A program made the position numbers and the translations under genes. The notes beneath the pieces are model-generated. The model made no database searches. It worked only from the letters and a program-made list of their open reading frames with translations, and was not told where the DNA came from. From NCBI GenBank assembly GCA_029212365.1, contig JARGOC010000008.1, positions 62,001-126,000 on the forward strand: a stretch of DNA of 64,000 nucleotides. The letters run 5' to 3'. Origin of the DNA: Roseovarius sp. (GTDB taxonomy: Bacteria; Pseudomonadota; Alphaproteobacteria; Rhodobacterales; Rhodobacteraceae). Below are positions 7,634-15,610 of the stretch, one piece after another. Position 1 is the stretch's first letter, and every line of letters begins with the position of its first letter.

Positions 7634-8272
7634 TTGCGCCCCTACGAGAAAAACCCCTCGGCCATATACGCCGAAAGCTTCGCCACGGTCCGCCGTGAAG
7701 CGCGCCTTGATCGCTTTCCAGCGGGGCTGGATGCTTTGGCCATCCGCCTGATCCACGCATGTGGCATGGTTGAAGTGGCCGATCGCTTGGCGTTTTCCGA
7801 AGCGGCCTATGCAGCGGGCCATACGGCACTGAAATCCGGCGCGCCGGTGCTGTGTGATTGCGAAATGGTGGGGGCGGGTATCATTCGGCGGTATCTACCC
7901 GCGGACAATCAGGTGATCATCACCCTGAATGACCCAAAAACCCCGCAAATTGCGGCCGGTATCGGCAACACCCGTTCTGCCGCCGCGGTCGAGCTTTGGG
8001 CCGATCATCTCGAAGGTGCTGTTGTGGCGATTGGCAATGCCCCCACGGCGCTTTTTCATTTGCTGGAACTTCTCGATCAGGGCGCGCCCAAACCGGCTGT
8101 GATCCTTGGCTTTCCGGTGGGTTTTGTTGGCGCTGCCGAAAGCAAAGCCGAACTGGCCGCCAATCCGCGCGGATGCGAATATGTCGCCCTTCGCGGGCGG
8201 CGTGGTGGATCGGCCATTGCCTCGGCGGCTGTCAACGCATTGGCTGCCGGTTTACCGGAGGTTACTACATGA
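7634..8272 (+). CDS. cobH: Precorrin-8X methylmutase CobH
   Basis: A 212-residue protein that moves a methyl group from C11 to C12 of precorrin-8x to give hydrogenobyrinic acid. H41 (RLIHACGM) corresponds to the catalytic His of CobH/CbiC. TALKSGAPVLCDCEMV and GNAPTALF are further family segments. The start is TTG at 7634, preceded by AAAGG; no in-frame ATG exists near it. The stop overlaps the ATG of a 22-codon ORF (ATGA), which in turn couples to cobL. It belongs to the plus-strand cob operon. Confidence 0.93.
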   Translation: MRPYEKNPSAIYAESFATVRREARLDRFPAGLDALAIRLIHACGMVEVADRLAFSEAAYAAGHTALKSGAPVLCDCEMVGAGIIRRYLPADNQVIITLNDPKTPQIAAGIGNTRSAAAVELWADHLEGAVVAIGNAPTALFHLLELLDQGAPKPAVILGFPVGFVGAAESKAELAANPRGCEYVALRGRRGGSAIASAAVNALAAGLPEVTT

Positions 8273-8337
8273 GCGCGCATTTTTTCGTGAAAAAAATGGA
8301 TCAAAAAATTACCAAAATTTTTTGGGGTCCGGCGTGA
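8269..8337 (+). CDS. 22-codon coupled ORF between cobH and cobL
   Basis: Starts with an ATG overlapping the cobH stop (ATGA) and ends in a TGA overlapping the cobL GTG start (GTGA). The peptide MSAHFFVKKMDQKITKIFWG(PA) is basic and aromatic. The GGAGG at 8257-8261 lies seven bases before the ATG. The stretch is strikingly AT-rich against its GC-rich neighbours and holds two A/T inverted repeats (TTTTTT-CGTG-AAAAAA; AAAAAATT-ACCAA-AATTTTTT). It could be a real microprotein, a translational coupler that delivers ribosomes to cobL, or a regulatory RNA segment. No homologue is recognised. Confidence 0.45.
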   Translation: MSAHFFVKKMDQKITKIFWGPA

Positions 8338-9536
8338 GAGCGCCCTGGCTGCACATTGTTGGCATTGGCGAGGATGGCATGGACGGCCTGCTGCCTGCCA
8401 CGCGCGCTGTGGTTGAGGCCGCAGATGTGATCATCGGCGGCGATCGCCATCACCAGCTTTCAGGCTCGATCAATGCCGAGCGCCTGGCCTGGCCGTCGCC
8501 TTTTGATGCCTTGATTGAACAACTGCATTCCCTGCAAGGCCGCCGTGTTGTGGTATTGGCCACGGGCGATCCTTTGTGGTTCTCGGTGGGGGCCCGCATT
8601 GGGCGTTCGATTGAGCCCTCCCAGATCACCTATCATCCACAATTGTCAGCGTTCCAGCTTGCCTCGGCCCGCATGGGGTGGAGCATGGCGGATGTGGAAA
8701 CGCTTACCGTTCATGGCCGCCCGGTTGAGCAGATGATCGCCTTTATTCAACCTGACGTGCGGTTGTTGATCCTCACCACGGGCGCACAAACCCCAGCCCA
8801 GATCGCACAGTTCCTGACAGACCGCGGATTTGGCCAGTCCAAGCTGACTGTTTTGGCGGCTATGGGTGGCTCTGATGAGGCGCGTTTTGATGGGGTGGCG
8901 CACAGCTGGAACCACCAGGTGCCGGCGTTCAACACGCTCGCGGTGGAATGTATCGCCGCATCGGATGCGGCCCTGTTGCCGCGTGTGCCGGGGTTGGCGG
9001 ATGATTTGTTCCAACATGATGGCACCATGACCAAGCAAGAGGTGCGCGCCGCCACCTTGGCAAAGTTGATGCCGATGCGTGGCGCGTTACTTTGGGATAT
9101 TGGCTCGGGCTGCGGGTCGGTCGCGGTGGAATGGATGCGTGCGGCACGGTATTCCCGCGCGATTGGGATTGAGCCGCGCGCGGATCGTCGCGCCTTTGCT
9201 GCGGCCAATGCGTTGGCGTTGGGCGTGCCCAAACTGGAACTGATTGATGGGCAGGTGCCTGCGGCCTTAACCGGTTTGGAGGCACCCGATGCAGTGTTCA
9301 TCGGTGGTGGCCTCAGCCATGAGACATTTACGGCCGCCTGGGCCGCATTGCGCCCTTTGGGGCGGCTGGTGTGCAACGCGGTGACGCTGGAAAGCGAAGC
9401 CTTGCTTTTGGACATGCACAAGGAACATGGCGGGCAATTGGTGAAGCTGTCGATCAACCGAGCCGAGCCGATCGGCGGGTTGACCGGCTGGAAACCCCTG
9501 ATGCCCGTGACGCAGTGGAGTTTGGTGAAACGATGA
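8334..9536 (+). CDS. cobL: Precorrin-6Y C5,15-methyltransferase (decarboxylating) CobL
   Basis: A 400-residue fusion of the CbiE and CbiT activities. Residues 1-200 are a tetrapyrrole methylase with the opening WLHIVGIGEDG and the ATGDPLWF motif. Residues 210-400 are a Rossmann methyltransferase with SAM motif LLWDIGSGCGSVAVEW. CobL methylates C5 and C15 of precorrin-6B and decarboxylates the C12 acetate side chain, giving precorrin-8x for CobH. The GTG start at 8334 was chosen because family similarity begins at once and it overlaps the preceding small ORF's stop. A 76-residue upstream extension in frame would be out of family. Confidence 0.93.
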   Translation: MRAPWLHIVGIGEDGMDGLLPATRAVVEAADVIIGGDRHHQLSGSINAERLAWPSPFDALIEQLHSLQGRRVVVLATGDPLWFSVGARIGRSIEPSQITYHPQLSAFQLASARMGWSMADVETLTVHGRPVEQMIAFIQPDVRLLILTTGAQTPAQIAQFLTDRGFGQSKLTVLAAMGGSDEARFDGVAHSWNHQVPAFNTLAVECIAASDAALLPRVPGLADDLFQHDGTMTKQEVRAATLAKLMPMRGALLWDIGSGCGSVAVEWMRAARYSRAIGIEPRADRRAFAAANALALGVPKLELIDGQVPAALTGLEAPDAVFIGGGLSHETFTAAWAALRPLGRLVCNAVTLESEALLLDMHKEHGGQLVKLSINRAEPIGGLTGWKPLMPVTQWSLVKR

Positions 9537-9552
9537 TGCAGGACGGCACGAA

Positions 9553-10254
9553 ATGAGCGGCAAGTTGATTGGCGTGGGGGTTGGGCCGGGCGATCCTGAG
9601 TTGATGACGCTCAAGGCCCACCGCCTGATAGCTGCGGCCAAAGTGGTGGCTTATCCGGCGCTGGCGGGAACTGAAAGTTTCGCGCGCGCGATTGCAGCGG
9701 ATGCCATTGCGCCGGGGTGCCATGAGATCGTGATGAACGTGCCCATGACCCCCGCGCGTGAGCCCGCACAATCGGCCTATGACGACGGTGCTGCCAGAAT
9801 CGCAACCGAACTGGATGCGGGCCGTGATGTGGTGTGCCTCTGCGAGGGTGACCCGTTTTTTTACGGCTCTTTCATGTATCTTTATGCGCGCCTTAAGGGG
9901 CGGTTTGAGGTTGAGGTGGTGCCAGGTGTGACCTCAATCACCACCTGTGCTGCACGCGCAGGCATGCCGCTGGCGGCCCGCAATGAACGGCTGACAGTGT
10001 TGCCCGGCCCCTTGCCTGAGGATGAGTTGCGCGCACGCATCGAGGGTGCCGAAAGCGTGGCCATCATGAAAGTGGGCCGCCACCTGAGCAAAATTCGCGC
10101 CGTGATTGATGCGCTGGGGCTGACCGCACAGGCCATGTATATCGAGCGCGCAAGCCTTGCCGATGAGGTGGTGTTGCCCTTGTCGGATGCCCCTGAAAAG
10201 GCACCGTATTTTTCAATGATCCTGCTAACAAAAGGGGCCGATCCATGGCTGTAA
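9553..10254 (+). CDS. cobI: Precorrin-2 C20-methyltransferase CobI
   Basis: A 233-residue SAM-dependent tetrapyrrole methylase. It has the family's glycine-rich start (LIGVGVGPGDPELMTLKA, residues 5-22), the CEGDPFFYGSFMYL motif and VVPGVTSITTCAA, all CobI/CbiL-like. It adds the C20 methyl group to precorrin-2, the first committed corrin methylation after sirohydrochlorin. It starts 16 bases after cobL and overlaps the next gene by 10 bases, so it is within one transcription unit. Confidence 0.93.
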   Translation: MSGKLIGVGVGPGDPELMTLKAHRLIAAAKVVAYPALAGTESFARAIAADAIAPGCHEIVMNVPMTPAREPAQSAYDDGAARIATELDAGRDVVCLCEGDPFFYGSFMYLYARLKGRFEVEVVPGVTSITTCAARAGMPLAARNERLTVLPGPLPEDELRARIEGAESVAIMKVGRHLSKIRAVIDALGLTAQAMYIERASLADEVVLPLSDAPEKAPYFSMILLTKGADPWL

Positions 10255-12047
10255 CTCCGGTTGTACTGGCGCTGTCGCGCTCGGGTGAGGCCACGGCCCA
10301 CCGTGTGGCAAAGCTGATTGGCGCTAAGGTGCATGGGCGGGCCGATAGGGTGGATGCGGCCGATGCCTTTTTCCCCAATGCGCTGGATCATGCGCGCGAT
10401 CTGTTTGCAGCGGGGGTGCCGGTTGTCGGTGTCTGTGCCTCAGGCATTCTGATCCGGGCCGTCGCGCCCTTACTGGCGGATAAAACGAGCGAACCACCTG
10501 TGGTATCGGTCTCGGATGACGGCTCTGTCGTGGTGCCATTGCTGGGCGGGCATCGCGGTGCCAACCGGTTGGCGGCACAAATTGCCCAAGGGTTGGGGGC
10601 AACTGCCGCTGTGACCACGGCGGGTGATGTCGCCATGGGCGTGGCGCTGGATGCGCCGCCTGCGGGCTATCGGTTGATGAACCCCGAACACGCCAAATCC
10701 GCCATGGCCACGATGCTGGCAGGTGGCGGTGTGCGTGTCACCGGTGAAAACATCTTTGACATCGCAGACACTGGCGGCGCGGTTGAATTGCACATTGGCG
10801 AGGCGCCCATGCAAGGGGGCGATGAGCGGTTGATCTATCATCCACAACGCTTTGCGCTGGGCGTGGGATGTGCCCGCAATGCCGATCCGGAAGATCTGTG
10901 GTCGTTGGTGCAAGATACGCTGAAGGCCGCGAATATTGCACCCGGTGCGATTGCCTGTGTCGCGTCGATTGACCTTAAGGCCGATGAGCGCGCGATGAAT
11001 ATTCTGGCCACCCGATTGGGTGTGCCATTCCGGCTGTTTAACGCCGAAGACTTGGAAGCTCAGGCCAGTCGGCTGGCAAACCCATCGGATGTGGTTTTTG
11101 CCGAGGTCGGATGTCATGGCGTTTCTGAAGGCGCGGCATTGGCCTGTGGCGGAGATTTGGTGGTTCAAAAACACAAGAACGCCACCGCCACCTGTGCTGT
11201 GACGCGCGCTGATGCGCCGATCACCAAAATGCCGGGCCGTGCCCGAGGCCGATTGTCTGTCGTGGGCATCGGGCCGGGGCAGGCCAGTTGGCGCACACCT
11301 GAGGTGTCGCGTTTGGTGGCAGAGGCCGAAGAACTGGTGGGCTATGGCCTCTATATTGATTTGCTGGGGCCATTAGCCGTTGGAAAAACCCGCTCGGATT
11401 TCCCGCTGGGCGGCGAGGAGGCACGCTGCCGCTATGCGCTGGAACAGGCGGCGCTGGGCAAGAACGTCGCGCTGGTCTGTTCGGGGGATGCGGGCATTTA
11501 CGCCATGGGCGCGCTGGTGTTTGAGCTTCTGGACCGCGGCCCGCACGAACAAGGTGTGTCTGACGCGGCCCACCGGGTCGAGGTTGTTTGCTCACCTGGT
11601 GTGTCGGCATTGCAGGGCGCAGCGGCGCGTGCGGGCGCCCCATTGGGGCATGATTTTTGCACGATTAGCCTGTCTGATCTGCTAACCCCGCGTGATGATA
11701 TTATCCGACGGCTGCATGCGGCGGCGGAAGGGGATTTTGTGATCGCCTTTTATAATCCGGTGTCCAAAACCCGCCGGACCTTGCTGGCCGAGGCGCGCGA
11801 CATCCTGTTGCAACATCGACCTGCGGATACACCGGTCATGCTGGCTTCAAATCTGGGCCGACCCGAGGAAGATGTGCGTTATCGTCGGTTGGACCAGCTG
11901 GAAGTGGACGAGGTCGACATGCTGACCGTTGTGCTGGTGGGATCCAGCAACTCGCGGCTGGCAGAATTGGGCGAAGGCCCGCGCATGTTCACACCGCGTG
12001 GCTATGCCCGCAAAATTGATGGTGATCTGGCAAAAGGTCAAGGTTGA
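10245..12047 (+). CDS. cobJ: CbiG-CobJ fusion: cobalamin biosynthesis CbiG domain plus precorrin-3B C17-methyltransferase
   Basis: A 600-residue fusion. Residues 1-330 resemble CbiG: the N-terminal part has GVCASGILIRAVAP and VPLLGGHRGANRLA, and the following part has FALGVGCARNAD and SIDLKADE as in the CobE/CbiG C-terminal domain. Residues 336-600 form a CobJ/CbiH tetrapyrrole methylase (LSVVGIGPG, CSGDAGIYAMGAL, VVCSPGVSALQGAAARAGAPLGHDF, FYNPVSKTR), which methylates C17 with ring contraction. CbiG opens the delta-lactone in the cobalt-early route, so its presence beside CobH/CobL/CobI is notable. The gene overlaps cobI by 10 bases and is followed by cobM. Confidence 0.9.
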   Translation: MAVTPVVLALSRSGEATAHRVAKLIGAKVHGRADRVDAADAFFPNALDHARDLFAAGVPVVGVCASGILIRAVAPLLADKTSEPPVVSVSDDGSVVVPLLGGHRGANRLAAQIAQGLGATAAVTTAGDVAMGVALDAPPAGYRLMNPEHAKSAMATMLAGGGVRVTGENIFDIADTGGAVELHIGEAPMQGGDERLIYHPQRFALGVGCARNADPEDLWSLVQDTLKAANIAPGAIACVASIDLKADERAMNILATRLGVPFRLFNAEDLEAQASRLANPSDVVFAEVGCHGVSEGAALACGGDLVVQKHKNATATCAVTRADAPITKMPGRARGRLSVVGIGPGQASWRTPEVSRLVAEAEELVGYGLYIDLLGPLAVGKTRSDFPLGGEEARCRYALEQAALGKNVALVCSGDAGIYAMGALVFELLDRGPHEQGVSDAAHRVEVVCSPGVSALQGAAARAGAPLGHDFCTISLSDLLTPRDDIIRRLHAAAEGDFVIAFYNPVSKTRRTLLAEARDILLQHRPADTPVMLASNLGRPEEDVRYRRLDQLEVDEVDMLTVVLVGSSNSRLAELGEGPRMFTPRGYARKIDGDLAKGQG

Positions 12048-12110
12048 CGGTTGGCGCTGTCTGCCTTTGGCAAAAACGCCCCACCCGCCATCCCGTAAGG
12101 AGTTGAAATA

Positions 12111-12884
12111 ATGACAGTTTATTTTATTGGTGCAGGCCCCGGCGATCCGGAGCTTTTGACTAAAAAAGCCGAACGGGTGATCGGTGAATGCCCGGTGTGT
12201 CTTTATGCCGGATCCTTGGTGCCGCCTGAGGTGGTATCCTGTGCGCCTGCAGATGCGCGCGTGTTGGACACCGCCCCGATGACATTGGACGACACCCACA
12301 GCGAGATTGTAGCCGCCCATGCCAAAGGCCAAAACGTGGCGCGAGTGCATTCCGGTGATCCATCGCTTTATGGTGCCATTGCCGAGCAAATCCGGCGATT
12401 GCGCGCTGAGGGGATCGAGTATGAAATCATCCCCGGTGTGCCTGCTTATGCTGCTGCAGCGGCTGCCTTGGGGCAGGAATTGACCATCCCGGAGGTCGGC
12501 CAGTCTATTGTCCTGACCCGTGTGTCGATGAAATCCACCTCAATGCCCGAACATGAGACGCTGGAAAACTTTGCGCGCACCCGCACGACGCTGGCGATTC
12601 ATCTGGGCGTGCGTAACCTGCGCGAGATTGAGCGCCAGTTGACGCCTTATTATGGGGCGGATTGCCCTGTGGTGGTTGCCTACCGTGTGGGGTGGCCTGA
12701 TCAGCTGTTTATCCGCGGCACACTGAGCGACATTCAAAAGAAAGTGCGCGCTGAGAAACTGACTCGTACAGCGCTGATTCTGGTGGGGCCTGTGCTGGGA
12801 GAGGTCACGGATTTCAAGGATAGCGCCCTCTATGATCCCGAAATGCCACATGTTTTGCGGCCAATTGCGACAGTTGCCAATTAA
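12111..12884 (+). CDS. cobM: Precorrin-4 C11-methyltransferase CobM
   Basis: A 257-residue methylase with VYFIGAGPGDPELLTKKA at 3-20, VARVHSGDPSLYGAI and IIPGVPAYAAAAAALG, all diagnostic of CobM/CbiF. It adds the C11 methyl to precorrin-4 to form precorrin-5. A strong AAGGAG site precedes the ATG at 12111. It is the last recognisable cob gene of the plus-strand unit. CobF, CobG/CobZ and CobK are not encoded in this window. Confidence 0.94.
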   Translation: MTVYFIGAGPGDPELLTKKAERVIGECPVCLYAGSLVPPEVVSCAPADARVLDTAPMTLDDTHSEIVAAHAKGQNVARVHSGDPSLYGAIAEQIRRLRAEGIEYEIIPGVPAYAAAAAALGQELTIPEVGQSIVLTRVSMKSTSMPEHETLENFARTRTTLAIHLGVRNLREIERQLTPYYGADCPVVVAYRVGWPDQLFIRGTLSDIQKKVRAEKLTRTALILVGPVLGEVTDFKDSALYDPEMPHVLRPIATVAN

Positions 12885-12964
12885 TTCACGAAAAAGTGGA
12901 AAATTAACGTGACCGTCATGTTTGGCTGCGACATTCTGGGCGCAAACGTGCTGGGGAGCGTACA

Positions 12965-13324
12965 ATGACAACCTATTTACCGCCAGATGTGCAAGCGGGG
13001 CTTGATGCTGCGCGTCGCCTTGCGCGCAAAACGTCAAGCCGTCTTCGGATCGAAGTGGGTGACGACGTTTACCATGTACTGCGGGCATGGGACGATGGAT
13101 TTGCACTGGATGCACAAACCACACCACAATTGCGCGGCCGGGTTGCGCTTTATGATGGAACGCGGCTTTTGTCACATGGGCTGATCATCGCATCTGAGGA
13201 AGATGGCGGTGAATTGCGGTTTGAATTCAAGCGCCTGACAGAGGCGCATGAAGAGCAACCGCTTGATTTCTACCGTGCGCCCGATGCGCCAGTGGCACTA
13301 TTGGAATCAACGCCAGGTCACTGA
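12965..13324 (+). CDS. Conserved-looking hypothetical protein, 119 residues
   Basis: Not recognised. It is a soluble protein without cysteines or transmembrane segments. It begins with a short helical region (VQAGLDAARRLARKTSSRLRI), then alternating strands (GDDVYHVLRAWDDGFAL, RGRVALYDGTRLLSHGLII) and an acidic C-terminal part. The pattern suggests a small beta-barrel or PilZ-like fold, but no PilZ RxxxR...DxSxxG motif is evident. GGGGAGCG precedes the ATG. It lies 80 bases after cobM and its last 7 bases overlap the convergent MalY-type gene. Codon use matches its neighbours, so it is likely real. Confidence 0.6.
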   Translation: MTTYLPPDVQAGLDAARRLARKTSSRLRIEVGDDVYHVLRAWDDGFALDAQTTPQLRGRVALYDGTRLLSHGLIIASEEDGGELRFEFKRLTEAHEEQPLDFYRAPDAPVALLESTPGH

Positions 13325-14490
13325 AGGTCCGAAAATGCATCTTGCAGGCGCGCGACGGCTTCTTGAAGCTGGGCCTTTTGCGTGGCGATGTTGAAGCGTA
13401 AATAGAATTCACCTCCGCTGCCAAAATCAGCCCCGATGCTGGGGGCAATGCGCGCATCGCCTTTCACGCGGCGAATGACTTCTTCCATGTCCATTCCGGT
13501 ATTGGCAAACCCAACCCAGGCCAAATAGGTGGATTGCATTGGCATCGCACTGAGCCCAGGGATTTGCGCGATACCATCCAGGAAAATCTGCCGATTGGTA
13601 TCGAGATAACCGATCAGGGCGTCCACCCATTGTGCCCCGCGCGGGGAATAGGCCGCTTCGCTCAGAACACATCCCAACAGGTTCGGGCTGAGGTCAATGC
13701 CGCGGACCGCACCGGCAAATGGTTTGCGCAGCGTTTCATCGGGAATCGTCACAACGCCCAGCCGCGCGCCGGCGATGTTGAAGGTCTTTGACGCGGAGGT
13801 CATCATCACCAGCCGGTCTATGATTTCTGGTGCAGCGACAGGAAGCGGCGTGTGGGTGAAACCGGGCAAGACCAGATCTTGATGTATTTCGTCCGAAATC
13901 AGCAACAGATCATGGCGCACGCAAAAATCCGCCAGCGCGCGCAGCTCGTCGTGGGTCCATACCCGACCTGCCGGATTGTGAGGCGAGCAGAACAGCACCA
14001 CTTTTTCACGGCCCGTCAAAGAGGCCTCCAACGCCTCAAGATCCATACGGTAGATTCCATCGTCGATGACAAGCGGGCTTTCCTTTACCACGCGGCCTGT
14101 CTTGTTAATCTTGGCGGTAAATTCATGGTAGACCGGAGTGAAAATAATCACCTCATCGCCCGGTTCTGTATAGGTATGCAGGCAAATGGCGATGCCGTTG
14201 CCAAGCCCCCCTGTCGAGGTTATCGCCTTTGGCTCCACATCCCAGCCATGCCGGTTTTTCATCCACCAACTGACAGCCTCTTTCATGGATTGTTCGCCGG
14301 TGAAATACCCGTAATTCGCCTTTTCAATCAGTCCTTGCACTGCGTCCTGCAAAAAGTCAGCGGCACGGAAATCCATGTCGGCCACCCACATAGAAATGGC
14401 GTCAGGCGCGGTGACGCCCGTTGCTGCGGCCATGCCGTCCCATTTGGCAGAATTGGTATTGCGGCGGTCGATGGTCTCGTCAAAATTCAT
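13318..14490 (-). CDS. MalY/PatB-family PLP-dependent C-S lyase (putative cystathionine beta-lyase)
   Basis: A 390-residue fold-type I PLP enzyme from ATG 14490, with GAGG-like bases upstream. Motifs: SMWVADMDF (33-41), an N-terminal MalY/PatB hallmark; CSPHNPAGRVW; DEIHQDLV; and the lysine segment SASKTFNIAG with the Schiff-base Lys. MalY/PatB enzymes cleave C-S bonds in cystathionine or Cys-conjugates to thiol, pyruvate and ammonia. An in-frame upstream extension to 14736 is out of family. The promoter must lie in the 96-base gap divergent from def. It is monocistronic. The true substrate is not deducible. Confidence 0.88.
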   Translation of the reverse strand: MNFDETIDRRNTNSAKWDGMAAATGVTAPDAISMWVADMDFRAADFLQDAVQGLIEKANYGYFTGEQSMKEAVSWWMKNRHGWDVEPKAITSTGGLGNGIAICLHTYTEPGDEVIIFTPVYHEFTAKINKTGRVVKESPLVIDDGIYRMDLEALEASLTGREKVVLFCSPHNPAGRVWTHDELRALADFCVRHDLLLISDEIHQDLVLPGFTHTPLPVAAPEIIDRLVMMTSASKTFNIAGARLGVVTIPDETLRKPFAGAVRGIDLSPNLLGCVLSEAAYSPRGAQWVDALIGYLDTNRQIFLDGIAQIPGLSAMPMQSTYLAWVGFANTGMDMEEVIRRVKGDARIAPSIGADFGSGGEFYLRFNIATQKAQLQEAVARLQDAFSDLQ

Positions 14491-14586
14491 GGGGGTCCTC
14501 TTTGCATGTTGTCGGCAAGCTATCCGAATGCGCGCGGGGTGCAAGAGCCGTTGCAGAATGCGTTCGGCTGGCCTAAATGAAACGCC

Positions 14587-15105
14587 ATGAAACGTTCGAT
14601 CCTCATTCACCCTGATCCGCGCCTTAAAAAGGTGTGCGCCCCTGTGCCGGATTTGTCTGATGCCCTGCGCAAGCTGGCTGATGATATGTTGGAAACCATG
14701 TATGATGCGCCCGGCATTGGGCTGGCCGCGCCACAAATCGGTGTGCTGGACAGGCTGATCGTGATGGATTGTGTCAAAGAAGACGGGGTCGAGGCAAAAC
14801 CGATGGTGTTGTTCAACCCCGAGATCATGGCCTCATCAGACGATCTTAACGTCTATGAGGAAGGCTGTTTGTCGATCCCCGAGCAATATGCCGACGTGAC
14901 CCGTCCGAGCGAAGTGGACGTGCGCTGGATGGATCGTGACGGCAATGCTCAGCAGCAGACCTTTGACGGGCTGTGGGCCACTTGTGTGCAGCACGAGATT
15001 GACCACCTGAATGGCAAATTATTCATTGATTATCTTGGCCCGATGAAGCGTCAGATGATCACGCGTCGGATGCAAAAGCTGAAACGCGAACAGGCGCGGG
15101 CCTGA
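14587..15105 (+). CDS. def: Peptide deformylase
   Basis: A 172-residue metal-dependent deformylase with all three family motifs: GIGLAAPQ (43-50), EEGCLSIP (91-98) with the metal Cys, and HEIDH (136-140) with both metal His and the catalytic Glu. It removes the formyl group from the N-terminal Met of nascent proteins. It is the first gene of a def / def-like / fmt unit, 4 bases before the second deformylase-like gene, so formylation and deformylation are co-expressed. Confidence 0.96.
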   Translation: MKRSILIHPDPRLKKVCAPVPDLSDALRKLADDMLETMYDAPGIGLAAPQIGVLDRLIVMDCVKEDGVEAKPMVLFNPEIMASSDDLNVYEEGCLSIPEQYADVTRPSEVDVRWMDRDGNAQQQTFDGLWATCVQHEIDHLNGKLFIDYLGPMKRQMITRRMQKLKREQARA

Positions 15106-15109
15106 GCCG

Positions 15110-15610
15110 GTGACAGCACGGCGTTGTTTACCCTGGCCCGACAAACACCTGCGCACGGCCGCGGCACCCGTCACGGCGATCACAGATGACATACGCGCAA
15201 TCTGGGCGGATATGATCGACACGATGGAGGCGATGCCGGGTGTCGGATTGGCGGCCAATCAGATTGGTGTGTTGCAGCGATTGGCGGTTGTTGATGCCAG
15301 TTCCGAGAGGGGCCAGGCGGTGCGTATGGCCAACCCTGAGGTGCTGCATGCCAGTGTTGAGCCGCGCGAGCATGAGGAAGCCAGCCCCAATCTGCCCGGA
15401 GTTTCGGCCAAAATCACCCGCCCGCGTGCGGTGACGGTGCGGTTTGTGAATGCGCAGGGCGAGGTCGAGGAGCGCGATTTTGTCGGGCTTTGGGCCACAT
15501 CCGTGCAGCATCAGATCGATCACCTCAACGGGCGGATGTATTTTGACCGGCTCAGCAAGGTCAAGCGAGACATACTGTTGCGCAAAGCCAGAAAGGCAGG
15601 GACATCATGA
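15110..15610 (+). CDS. Degenerate peptide-deformylase-like protein
   Basis: A 166-residue paralogue of the preceding deformylase starting at GTG 15110. Motif 1 is kept (GVGLAANQ, 44-51). Motif 2, normally EGCLS, reads EEASPNLPG (89-97), so the metal-binding Cys is gone. Motif 3 reads HQIDH (134-138), with the catalytic Glu replaced by Gln (Q135). Catalysis as a standard deformylase is unlikely. The frame is intact, the overall domain is preserved and codon use matches its neighbours, so it is probably a functional non-catalytic or altered protein rather than a decaying gene. Its stop overlaps the fmt ATG (ATGA), and it may assist or modulate translation start processing. Confidence 0.88.
   Translation: MTARRCLPWPDKHLRTAAAPVTAITDDIRAIWADMIDTMEAMPGVGLAANQIGVLQRLAVVDASSERGQAVRMANPEVLHASVEPREHEEASPNLPGVSAKITRPRAVTVRFVNAQGEVEERDFVGLWATSVQHQIDHLNGRMYFDRLSKVKRDILLRKARKAGTS

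Noticed and set aside
7339-7822. Long antisense open frames rich in Met/Val opposite the histidine tail of CbiX
   Set aside because: They are the complement of CAC/CAT codons and GC-rich sequence; no ribosome site or family.
14491-14736. N-terminal extension of the MalY-type lyase
   Set aside because: The family begins at MNFDETIDRR; the extension crosses the def promoter region and is out of family.
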